A stretch of DNA of 64,000 nucleotides, taken from the NCBI GenBank assembly GCA_900239685.1, contig OENT01000588.1:1-64000 (forward strand), in the 5' to 3' direction. Made by a program: the position numbers and the translations under genes. This DNA comes from Rotaria macrura (taxonomy: Eukaryota; Rotifera; Eurotatoria; Philodinida; Philodinidae). Within the stretch, counting starts at the first letter, position 1. Every line of letters begins with the position of its first letter. The notes beneath the pieces were generated by a model. It saw only the letters and a list, made by a program, of their open reading frames with translations, was not told the origin of the DNA and ran no database searches. Positions 24,477 through 35,351 of this stretch are shown here, piece by piece.

Positions 24477-25064
24477 ATGCAGACGTGTAAAATCTCACAA
24501 GGATGTTTTCGGATACATCGCTTCACACTTGATTTAATTATTCTCAGTACTATTATTATAAAACTATTGCATATTATTGTACAATATTCTGTTGTTTTTC
24601 CTGTTTTTCAAACATGTAATTGGCGCTATCCCATTATATTCAGAAAAATTCACACATTACATTGCTTTGTACGCTTTTACTTATGGAAACATTACGAGAT
24701 GAATTGTATTGACTTACATTTCGTTACCTGCACAAGTTTAATCTACTTTACACCTTCTCAAACATCAACCAACGTTTTCCAAACATGCATTTGCCCTACA
24801 TCAACCAGATTGATCTCATCCGAGAAATTCATTTCTTCGAACGCTTACAACAATTCATCACACGCATTATTTCAATGTCAATTAACTAACCTCAATGCTA
24901 TAAAACCCATGGTAGCAGTGGACGACAGTACCAATCAATTAGGAAATTGTTCCAATTTAAGCAGAAACGGATCATCACACAAAAATGTATGCATGACAAG
25001 GAGAAATGGAAAACAGGAATTTACATATATAAATATATCAGATACTTTTGTTCAACTACTATAA
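24477..25064 (+). CDS. Uncharacterised open frame, 195 residues
   Basis: Begins with ATG and runs 588 bp in a region where open frames are otherwise short. The first third is hydrophobic (a possible membrane segment around residues 18-45). The rest is rich in Ser, Thr, Asn and Cys without a pattern I recognise. No splice partner or neighbour supports it. It may be chance. Confidence 0.2.
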   Translation: MQTCKISQGCFRIHRFTLDLIILSTIIIKLLHIIVQYSVVFPVFQTCNWRYPIIFRKIHTLHCFVRFYLWKHYEMNCIDLHFVTCTSLIYFTPSQTSTNVFQTCICPTSTRLISSEKFISSNAYNNSSHALFQCQLTNLNAIKPMVAVDDSTNQLGNCSNLSRNGSSHKNVCMTRRNGKQEFTYINISDTFVQLL

Positions 25065-25839
25065 CATTTGATTCAAGTAGAAATGGTCAAGACGAATGAG
25101 AGGAACCCTAACCGAAAACGAAATCGAAGTATATGAAACAGTCAGCTACCCGTGGATTTCGCAAAACATCTAGCGTTCATTCTTTTTCTATCCTTTTCTG
25201 CATGTATCCCACATTCTCCATCTTACAAAACGCTTGAGTTAAAAAATCTTCGAATATCAACCAGAAAAACTTGACTTTATTCCGTCTTGTCCTCACACAA
25301 GACGACAGAATATCACGAACACTCATGCACTGAAGTTCTCATAAAAAGATTCAATTAAACGCAGGAAACTTGTGTATCATTATCTCAATATTCTAGATAC
25401 TACGAAAAGATTGATTATTCGAAATTACTCCAAGCAAACCATACCCAATTATGCTATTTTTTATTTCTATTCTCAATGATACATAAGGAAAGATCATTTA
25501 ATGTCGAACAAAACACAATTTCTACTATCAATGAACTATTAAGAACTTAAAGTGTGTCCCTAAAGAAACAAAATACCGTTTCTCTTAGAAACTTCCGTAG
25601 AAGACGAAAAAGAAACATTAGCCCTATCTTGTTATGTCTTGTCGATTTCTGATTAAAATCAGAGGAATCGTTCAAGCATTTCTGATGCAAAGCTTCGATG
25701 ACGTCTATTAATTTGTGAGCTATGCGAAAAAGAGATGACCGATCTCTCTCTATGACTTTTTAGTTTTCCTTTAATTGAAAAAATTTCCTTGTGCAGCTTT
25801 TCTGCTTGACTTTGTGTGGTTGAAGCATTTTTGCTTTAA
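25065..25839. other. No gene recognised
   Basis: AT-rich spacer between the doubtful open frame and the TPR remnant. Nothing supportable. Confidence 0.4.
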
Positions 25840-26223
25840 ATGGAACAGTTTCTTGATTTTGGAAGATTTTGTGGAGCCCTCGCCAATGTGGGTGATTTTG
25901 TAAAAAGTGAAGAAATCGAGCAGGTATTACTTGAACAGGCATCAAATGTCAGTGACTAGGCGGTATATTTGCGTCAAATTGGACTTGTCAAAGATAACTT
26001 GGGTGAATGCAAGGAGGCCATTGAGTTCTACGAACAAATCATTGCGATTATAGAACGAACGAAGAACCCAGATATTAAGGCGTTGGCTACTTCATACAAC
26101 CATATCAGCTTTCTGTATAAATATATGAGCGACTTCTTGAAAGCACTTTATTTTTTTTCAAAAAGTCCCAGATGCAAGACAGAAGCAACTGTTACCCACA
26201 AATCCGGATATCGATTCTACTAA
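25840..26223 (+). pseudogene. TPR-repeat protein fragment (kinesin-light-chain-like repeats)
   Basis: From an ATG at 25840 the frame reads FGRFCGALANVGDFVKSEEI and VLLEQASNVSD, then TAG (25957-25959). It continues in the same frame with RQIGLVKDNLGECKEAIEFY and EQIIAIIE, then ALATSYNHISFLYKYMSDFL. The spacing of G, A, Y and L fits consecutive tetratricopeptide repeats of the type found in the large TPR families of bdelloids. Only about three repeats remain and no flanking domains are seen, so it is a broken fragment. Confidence 0.65.
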
Positions 26224-27123
26224 GAACTGGATTGAGCGGATGAGAAAGATGTTATAGTTATATGTGTGCCACTCGCAGTTTGTTGATGATAGTTGAATAA
26301 ACTAACTGGTGTGGGTGGATTTTTTACTGATATTCTTAGTCCGGGCGGACGCGTGCCACAACGATCAACCCCGGACGAAAATTGCGTTGCACAGTGCCGT
26401 TCATGGATGGGCAGTATACCTATACATAGTGTACTTATACATGAAGGGCCTTTCTATGCACACCTGTACGTACCAAAAGGACGTTAGGTCAATCCAAAAG
26501 TGGATGTTACTGGTCAGTTTTTTTGCAAATGGAAAGAAATCGTTTTATTTTTGTTTGGAAAGTTTTATTATTATAGAACATGCAATGAACTGTGGACAAT
26601 TAATTGTATACTATGAGAAAAGGAAACGAGACTGAAAAAGAAAAAAAGTCATCGTATAGCGTTACCTAAGAATGGCACCGTTCATAAATTCTAGAAAGAG
26701 ATAGTTAAAAACATATAGTTACGATGTGAAGGTGAATTGGAAGAAGGAAATTCGATCATTCTGTTCAGTTATCCCTTCACTAACGCGATTGTACAGAGCA
26801 GAAAGGACAAATAGAATAAGAGGAGGTTGTGGGGGTATGTGAAGATTCCTGTTGAGAGAAGACCTATTCCCACACACCATGCGTCCATGTGAGTTTGCAA
26901 ATAGAGAAGACGAAATTGGCAATGCAGTAAAAGCCATTAGTGCTCATTTTGATATGTACACAATCATTTCGACGTCAGTTTTTAGTATTGTACTAATCAT
27001 CATTCTCTGATTGATAGTGATTTACTCGGGTGTTGACAATAGCAGAAAACAACATGAAAATTGATTAGTTATTTCATTCAATCATTTATTGAAAAAGTCA
27101 AAAAGACGAAAATCTGTATGAGC
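26224..27123. other. No gene recognised
   Basis: Short frames at 26293-26635 (plus) and 26719-26937 (minus) lack any domain I know. The stretch ends at the 3' end of the LRR/death-domain gene. Confidence 0.4.
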
Positions 27124-30100
27124 CTAAATTCGAACTCTTCTTGCAAATACATTGGCTCTTTGCATATTTTTAACAAGGTTTATGTCACCAATCAATTGTG
27201 CGAATTTATATAATGCATCGGCATTAGCTAATGCACCTCGCTTTTGTTTCCATATGTTTAATAACATTTCAATTTTATTTTCACGTTTCATAGAAGTAGA
27301 ATTGTTTCGAAATTCATGCATATCATTATGAGATAATTTTAAACGTTTCGATAAATTTTCAATATCATAACTGGTTAAGTGTTCGATGAAAATTTGTTGA
27401 TAAATTTGAAAAAGTTTTTCTTCACATAGATCATTTATTTGAACGTATAAATATGAATTCGCCGAAAGGTATGCATCTTGTACATAATCATTGGGTGGTG
27501 CTAAGCATGATTGATTTTCTTTCATATCAAGTATTTCTAATTGATAAAGCGACGATGGAAATGATAGAAAATTATTTCCATTTAATATTACAGTTTTCAG
27601 TTTTTTTAATTTTTTCAATCGATTATTTTCTAAACTTGTCAGAAGATTATGACTCATATTTAAATATTCGAGTTTAGTTAAATTATAAATCATTGATGGT
27701 ATTTCATTAAATATATTATGAGATAGATCAAGCCTTTTTAGATTAACCAAATTGATGAAATCATGTGGTAATTTGTTAATATGAATACCATGTTCTTGTG
27801 AATACATGAGCGATGTCAGTTGTTCCAGATAGAGTAATGCATCAGGAAATTTCAAAAATTTATTATTCGATAAATCAATAGTTTGAAGACTCGTCATATG
27901 AACAATATCTTCGGGAATCATGGCTAGTCTATTATGATCGATGTATAATTCGAGAAGATTTTCAGCTAGAATAAAATGAAATTAAAAACAAATCACCTTT
28001 GGCAACTGAAACTTAAGGATTTTAATTATCGAGGAAATCTATCATATTAAAATCAGAAAAAAATTGGTAAGCTAGGTAAAATATCAATAATAGGAAGCCT
28101 GATCTACTTTTGATAGGTAGTCATGTTTTTGAAGCATATGATTCTTTTAACGATAAATATTTTATTCTCAAGGGTAAAAATAATTTTTCTCTACTCAATA
28201 AAATAAATGATGAATCTTTTTATAGTTTATATTTGCTTTTATTTCGTTCCGAGTGGTGACAACAGTTGGACCTTTTTCATATGATGAGTTTCTTGATTCT
28301 TTCTCAAACTTGTTCACTTGAAAAATATGTGCTCTCTAACATTGAATATTGTGAAATAGGTGTTCTTTTCAGTCTATCCCACTATTGGTTTCATTTGTTT
28401 TGACATCATATGCATAATAAAAAGAATTTTCTATATGTTTATGTTTTATGCTCTTGATAGTTATATCCTGAAATAGTCGACTATACAGTATTATCGTGCA
28501 ATCTTCATGACGATTTCTCCATCTTTCTGAACGATTATACAATGGAGCTATAGAAAAAAGAAATTGCGTACCATCACACAATGAATGAATGATAATATAT
28601 TCGATTGAACTTAAACTTTTATCTCGGTACAGTAGTCGATGTTTAGTATATTTTTTGCAATTCATTACCAACAAAATATTTTCTCGTGATTATAAGAGAA
28701 TTCACAAAAGAACGACGAAATAATTATAGAAGTATCCATTATTGAGCACACTTTCAAGATAATTCTATTTCTATTACAACCGAAGAAAAGGAAGAAAAAC
28801 ACGTTAGAGCAGTGAAGTAGTACCTACTACACTATCTATAAATTAGTAATCTCTACAACTACCAATCGTATTGTAACATATTCAGAAGGGAAAACCCTTT
28901 TTTGTGTACTCAAAAAATGAGTTCACTCTAGAATCGGTCAGTGTGTCCGACCTGCCGTTTACACAATAACTGTTTACAAATACATTCGATTGAGCTGAAA
29001 TTTTGTGCACAGAATTGTCTCATGAATATCTCGGTCGAGTTCGAAGATGAGAAGGATCCGGCAAGAAATAGCTGAATAATCGGAAAAATTGTCCTTTTTC
29101 ACCAAACAATCCCTGAGATTGGGGTACAGGGATTTTTTCAAAAAAAAACTTTTTTCTCTGAATTATCCACAACGTATATAAATCGACTCATTCTTTAACG
29201 TTGATTCCGAATCTGATATTAGTTTTGAACCTAATCGTAGCTTTCTAACAAAACATCGCCTGAAAAAGGTCTGAAAATGCACAAAAACCGTATCCAGAAA
29301 CCAAGTGCCTAGATATGTCTCAGGTGACCACTAGTTTTGGGGTTTCTCAAAAAGGTTTGCCAGGATACTTCTTCTGTGCACACATTCTAGAATGACTGAT
29401 TTGTCTCATTCACTTTTTCAAGTACACATAACTTTCGAACTTAAGTCCGAAGTTTCCACATTTATTTTACCTTCACCATCTTAATCCCTTCAACCAGACT
29501 CAGATGTTCTAAACATTTTCAAAACCTTCATTTTTTCTTGATGAGTCATAGCGAAAAAATGTCGTGAAGAGAAATTTACACTTCTAGAATATTCCTATTG
29601 TTGCTATTACTGAATCAAAAGAATTGTTTCTCAAGATGTATGCTTGAATATCTTACCCATATATTTTTCATCGTTATTATTTGATATTTCATATAGCCAT
29701 GGTGGAAATCTCGAAAATTCGTTCATACTCAATTTTAAAACTTTTAAACATGTTAATAATTTGAAATCAGGATCAAGTTCATCTAAATGATTAGAGCTTA
29801 AATCTAAATGTGTTAACGCTTGTAAGCAAGTTAATTCACTTAAATCCATATGTAAATTGTTATTTGATAAATCAAGAACATTAATTGTTCGATAGAAGAA
29901 CTTTTCAAATAAACTTTTCGATCGTAAATGTTGAAGTTTTAAAGACTTAAATATTAACTTATTTAATGAACGTAATTCGAAAAGAATATTAGGAAATTTC
30001 TTTATTGGATTATTTGACAAATCCAATGATTGTAAATGTAAACATTGAATAAATTCAGATGGAATGTGTTTAATATGATTATTTTTTAAATCTAAATCAA

Positions 30101-32861
30101 TAATATATTTTAAATGTGTGCATCCGTTTGAATCTAGTTCAAGATTATTATGAGATAAACGTAGAATTTCTAAATTTGAATTTAAACATTGAGGAATATC
30201 AGTGATAGAATTATAACTTAAATCAAGTAGACGTAATGATTTCATTGATAATAATAAAGAAAATAAATTTGTGAAATGATTATTATTTAAATACAATTCT
30301 TCTAAATGATTGCAATGTTTGATAGGTAATGAGGGAAGAAAACTATTGTCAAGTTTATTATTTGATAAGTCAAGTTTTCTTAATTTTGGATATTGATCGA
30401 ATGTTTCAAATTTAATATAATCCATTTGATTTAATTGTGTATTCGATAAAGAAAGAACTTCTAAATTTTCGCATGTATGTAATAGCATAGGAAATATTTT
30501 TAATGGATTAGAATCCATAGAGAGTGTTTTTAAGTTTAGAAAATTTTTCATTAGATCGATGGCTTCGAAATGATTGTACGATAAATTTAATGTTTGCAAA
30601 TGAATTAAACGTGTGAATGTAGTTGGTAAAGTTTTAAAATAATTATGATCAAGTATTAATACATGCAATTGTTCGATATAACCAATATTCATTGGTAACT
30701 CTTGAAGATAATTATGTGATAAATCAAGTGTATGAAGAAAACGAAGATAATGAATATTTGTTGGAAGATACTTAACGTGATTATAAGATACATCGATATG
30801 TTCAAGAAATGGATGAGCCAATGGACGACATATTTGTTTGTTTAACATGGGTATTGATGGCTACAGAAAATAGATTATTTCTTTGAGACGAAGAAATTTT
30901 ATGAAAAAAACGCTTAATTTGCTATGAATTTTGACTTGAGACTTTAATTCCTTGATGAACTAAGGTATATCGACGTAGTGAGGAAATTCTTCAACAAGAA
31001 CGTAAAGAATTAATTTTCATTCTAGGCTAACAGGTTTATTTTTTTATATTTTTTCGAAACATATTGACAATTGTCTAAACTCATGATTTTATTGAACGAA
31101 CACATCTCTTTGTACGATGTCACATTATAATCAGTTGTACATTAGTAGCTTCAAATGTTAGCTCACTTATTCATTGGAGAATATCATTTAGGTTAGCCTA
31201 TATAAGCAAGTTGATATATATATATATAAATGAAACTTTTCACCTGTAATCCTATGAATTAAGTACGATTTTGTTCAAAGTGACTTTTTAGACTTTTTTA
31301 AGCAAAAAAATAATAATAGAGACACATCATTGTCGATTCGTCAATGATACTTTCAAACAGATTAAATACAGTCAGTGGATAGAAATCTAATGAAGATTTT
31401 AACCAAATGGTCAATCAAGTTTTTATCAAATGGTTCGTCTTTCAACTTTCTAGATTGTCTAAATACAATCTTTGCATTTACTTTCGATACTGTGAATGAT
31501 TAGAAATAATTCATTGAAGTGTGAACTACACAGAATTTCTGATACACACGTGTAAAAAAGACTTCTAGTGGACGACAGATGATCAAAATAAATAGGATTC
31601 TGTTTCAGTGCTCTGTAAGCTTATACTTGTTTTACTAGCATTCAAGCATCGTTAGAAGAGAAATTGAAGGAAGTGTTGTTGTGTTTGAATCGGAATACCA
31701 AGGTCAGAATAAATTTTCTAGACTATAGATAAGTGTCTTTCTTTTTTGAATGTTTATTGTTAAGAAAACACTCATAAGTGTGATATATAGTGAATTCATG
31801 ATCATTAAAATTTCGTTCGAAGGTAGTTAAAGATGACGAAGAATTTTTTGCTCCAGTTAAAACTCTTTCATGGTTATTTTTGAATTCATTTTGAAGTTTT
31901 ACTCTTGACTGACAGCTTCTTCAGAAATTTATTTTTGTTTTTAATTTTTCGACTGAAATTTACGCGTTAAAATCAAAAAATTAAAAACAAAACATAAATT
32001 TCTGAAGAAACTATCAGTCGACAGCGAAACGTCAAAACATATTTAACAATTATAAAGAAAGAGTATATCTCAATTTTTATCAATCAATATGACCTTTCTT
32101 TCAAATAGAATTAATTATTTCACTATTCATAGTCATATTATTCACTATTGTCTTTATTAAGAGAAAATTAAATAGAAAAATTTCTCTGAGAAGGAGATTG
32201 AAAAATATCTGTTCATTCATTATTATATCTAACACCCAAGATATTCGAGTGCCGAAAAAAAAAGTATCGATACCCCTAAAGTAATAGATGTTCAATTGAC
32301 ATATCGAAATATCGTTTTAACATCATCACACTAGATCCTATCTAAGTGAATACATTCACTCACTTTAGAATGTTTTCCATAATTTCCGTTTTTGTCCGAT
32401 AAAATTTCTGTTTCTTCGTTTACTCGACAGTTGCCTTCTTTAGTACTAGACATGTTCTCATAGAATTGATTAGTTGCATTGATATTGAGATGTTGATTCC
32501 AATAGGGTTCAGTTACTTCATTATCGTCTATCGGCTTATAAAGAATGAAATCTGCATTTGTCAGTTGATTATGACTAACATTGATTTCAATCAGATTTGT
32601 ATAATTTGATACAAACGTTGGCATTTGTATAAGATAATTATACATAAGTGAAATACCACCAATCAATTCATTATTTGAACTATCGTCAATTCGACCGAAT
32701 CGTCCCAGAGATCGATCAAGAATAAGAAAGTTTATCTCACGACCATCATTATGTCGACGAATACATAAATTATCATCGAACTGAATAGCATTATCAGTAG
32801 AATTCGTTTGCTTGGCATCAATTTCAGATGCATTTACGAGTGTAGTTGCTTGTGATTCCAT
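27124..32861 (-). CDS. Leucine-rich repeat protein with C-terminal death domain
   Basis: Probably an intracellular sensor or adaptor: LRRs bind a partner and the death domain recruits others. Exons by hand (minus): 32861-32364, 30860-29657, 27965-27124, giving 847 residues with phase kept. Donors are GTGAGT and GTAAGA, and the acceptors end CTGTAG and TTCTAG. Exon 1 begins with ATG and has Asn/Asp-rich sequence with one or two LRRs. Exon 2 is almost wholly LRRs (roughly fifteen, LDLSNN type). Exon 3 adds more LRRs, then about residues 750-836 fit a death domain (DIENLSKRLKLSHNDMHEF, later MLLNIWKQKRGALANADAL). No signal peptide or membrane helix. Introns of 1.5 and 1.7 kb are unusually long here and hold a palindrome and the inverted copy of the dispersed repeat. 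Which named family it belongs to is unknown. Confidence 0.8.
28369..28674 (-). other. Open frame inside the LRR gene's second intron
   Basis: About 100 codons open on the gene's own strand (residues include LCDGTQFLFSIAPLYNRSER). It looks protein-like, but I recognise no domain and the LRR gene splices cleanly past it. It could be an alternative exon or part of an inserted element. Confidence 0.2.
28894..29469 (-). mobile_element. Dispersed repeat, copy B (inverted, intronic)
   Basis: Reverse-complement counterpart of 8048-8613, clearly homologous over about 570 bp with scattered substitutions and small indels. It lies wholly within the 27966-29656 intron of the LRR/death-domain gene and accounts for a third of that intron's length. 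It carries the same inverted GTGTACT...AAAAA...TGA ends as copy A. Confidence 0.8.
31889..32037. repeat. 149-bp palindrome in LRR gene intron 1
   Basis: Arms of about 60 bp pair over their whole length: TTCTTCAGAAATTTAT is matched by ATAAATTTCTGAAGAA, and GACTGACAG by CTATCAGTC. A central loop of about 27 bp contains TTTACGCG. It would form a long hairpin in the intron RNA. Foldback element or MITE-like. Confidence 0.7.
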
Positions 32862-34072
32862 GAAGTTTGTTATTTGAATGTTTCACCAACGCATATATGT
32901 ATTGCTTTATTATTTCACTATCGTCAAAATTCAATTTCTTTTTTTTCCTTTTACATAAAAAAAAATTGAAGAAACCTTATCGACTTTGGCGCATTGGTTT
33001 TCTTCTTTATTAAATTGCATCGAATACAGAAAGAGAATTCTAATGATCAAACATGTTGCTAGTGATGTGTTGTTTTTTTTATTATTATTTAACAATGTTT
33101 GAATCTCGTCGTCAATGAATCGCAAGAAAGAAAACAATCCTACCCATTTCCAGAAACTATCTCATGTTATATTATCATTGCATGACTTGGTTAATCCTAC
33201 GAAAGTTTTAGAGATATATTGATAACAATTAGAAATAGAACAAAAAAAAACAGCACTAAAAATTTTTTCCAAGGTCACTCAATATCCAATGAAGGATGAT
33301 CAATGGTTTCTTTTTTCATTCGATCATCGAGAAAATAATTATGAATGCTTGATGAATTCGAACATTTCAAATAGTAGTTGCTTTGATTCATTCAATAGAT
33401 CACAACAAAATTACTAAGAATGTTAAACTTAACTTTTAATGCTAAACTAAAAATAGATGATGGCCATTTTCATCAAACACGACCTGAATCAACATCCATA
33501 CTTGAAAAATGATATGTCTAGTATTTGTAATTGTTTGGGGGAAACAGTACATTTATGTAATCAAGCATACAAGGCAACTTTGATTGATTATGATGTACTA
33601 AAATGACTTGCACACGAATTCAACATATTCTTAGTTCAATATTTGTTGTTCTTAAAACAAATGTTTTACGATTGAAATCTATAATGTTCTCTAAGTCAAT
33701 TAGAAAAATATAACTGCTTTTTATATTGAAGAAGCGTATCAATGACGTAAAAGTAAAGGCGATAATTTTATATTTATGTTTATATGCAATATCCTCAAAT
33801 AACATTTAAAGCACTTCTTTTATGTTCAAAGAGATTTGACACGTGTGCAGATTTCGTTTTCTATTTCAAATTTAATCGAAGACCTTTTCTTATTCTATTT
33901 TCTTCTTTAGTTGTTCTCTTTCTTATGACATATTACACCTGTATGAAATAAGAGCGACGAGAGATGCTACGATGGAAGGAAGAACGATAGTAATTTAATA
34001 AATCGGCACTAGTTCTCACTCCAGTAGTACTGCAAAACAAAATAAAAGAATAAATCATTTCATTCATCTGTT
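32862..34072. other. Intergenic, divergent promoters of LRR and secreted genes
   Basis: About 1.2 kb between the start of the LRR gene (minus) and the start of the secreted cysteine-rich gene (plus). It must hold both promoters. I see no clear TATA box or conserved element, and no other gene. Confidence 0.45.
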
Positions 34073-35266
34073 ATGTATCTATTGTTTGTTTTCTGTTTTC
34101 TATTGACCCCTCAAGTAAAGAGCGAAAACATAACAGAAGAATTGTTGTTCAAATGGAGTGATGGGTAAGTTTTGGTCTCGGTGTGAAAATATGTCATAAC
34201 ATCTTGTTTCTCATCTTCACACATTAGATCGTCGACAATGGAAGGAGATGCAGAATTGATAACTCCTTTTTTTCTTAGTTTAAATTTAACGAACGATACA
34301 ATCGATGATTTCATTCCTGACATCGATGTGTCACCACCAGTTAAACGTATACTACGTGAAATCTTCGGTACATATGAACCATTTTGTTGGCGTCAGTCAT
34401 ATGGTCGTGGTGTTGGTCGTCCACTACATGCATGTCCAGATCATTCACCTGAACAAGATGGTTTTCTCTGTTATCCAAACTGTGTTGACGGTTACAATGG
34501 TGTTGGCCCTGTATGTTGGGAAAAATGTCATAATTTAACGTCGGTTGGTTTTGCTTGTTTGGATATTCGTAAATCTTTACGTTCATGTCCATGGTATGAT
34601 GCGTGTGGCATATTTATACGTTCATGTTCAGCTTGTCCAAGAAATTATACGAATTTCGGTTGTTTGTGTGGACAATTTCATGTTCGTGCTAGTTATGGTC
34701 GAGGTATTGGTACGCCACTCATATGTTCTAGTTCTTATGAACAAGATGGTGCTCTATGTTATGATAAATGTGATAGTAAATATAATGGTGTTGGTCCTGT
34801 ATGTTGGCAATATTGTCCATCAACTCATCCATATTCTTGTTTTGCTGGTTGCTCAATAACGAAACAAGATTGTCAACAAACTATTATTAACATGATACAA
34901 TCTGTCATTGGTGCATCGTTAGCACTATTAAACGTTCTTGTCGGTATGCCATTAGTTGATTTAACAACATTTGATATTCTTGCGAATGCTGCTAAAGGTG
35001 ATTGGGTATTAGTTGCAAAAGATATGTCAACTCTAGCAAAGAAACTTACTGATAAGCTTCTACCAGATTTAGCAAAACGATTTCTTGATTGGTCATTAAA
35101 AACATTGGAATCAGCGACAAAAAATGCTAGCGTTGCAATAACCGCAACTGCTTTCAAAGATAGAAAAGCATTGGTACCTCTTTTAAAACGTTTTCGATTA
35201 GATTCAATTAATTCGGCTTTTAACCATGGAAAATGTGAACTACGCGATGATACTCTTGATTATTAA
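34073..35266 (+). CDS. Secreted cysteine-rich protein with duplicated GVGPVCW module
   Basis: Likely exported; function unknown. Exons 34073-34164 and 34228-35266 (63-bp GTAAGT...TTAG intron) give 376 residues. Exon 1 is a signal peptide (MYLLFVFCFLLTPQVKS), which the second exon alone would miss, so the ATG at 34073 is preferred. Residues about 88-131 and 186-227 are two copies of one module: SYGRG-G-PL, then EQDG-LCY--C, then YNGVGPVCW--C. The spacer between them has ten or so Cys. The C-terminal third (from about 255) lacks the module, is helix-prone and includes a hydrophobic LLNVLVGMPL patch. I know similar GLCYxxC...GVGPVCW sequences from many invertebrate and protist predicted proteins, but no assigned activity. 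AATAAA lies 80 bp after the stop. Confidence 0.85.
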
Positions 35267-35345
35267 GAATATTTTCTTGATGACATGTACTAATTCAAAA
35301 GAAGAATTTCTTCTGTTTTATTTGTAAAATATTTAAGCTGAGATA

Positions 35346-35351
35346 AATAAA
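35346..35351 (+). terminator. Poly(A) signal AATAAA of the secreted gene
   Basis: Canonical AATAAA, 80 bp after the stop codon of the cysteine-rich gene and on its strand. Confidence 0.6.

Noticed and set aside
34111..35157. Antisense and shifted frames overlapping the secreted cysteine-rich gene
   Set aside because: They are shadows of the real exon, which has a signal peptide, phase-correct splicing and a conserved duplicated module.
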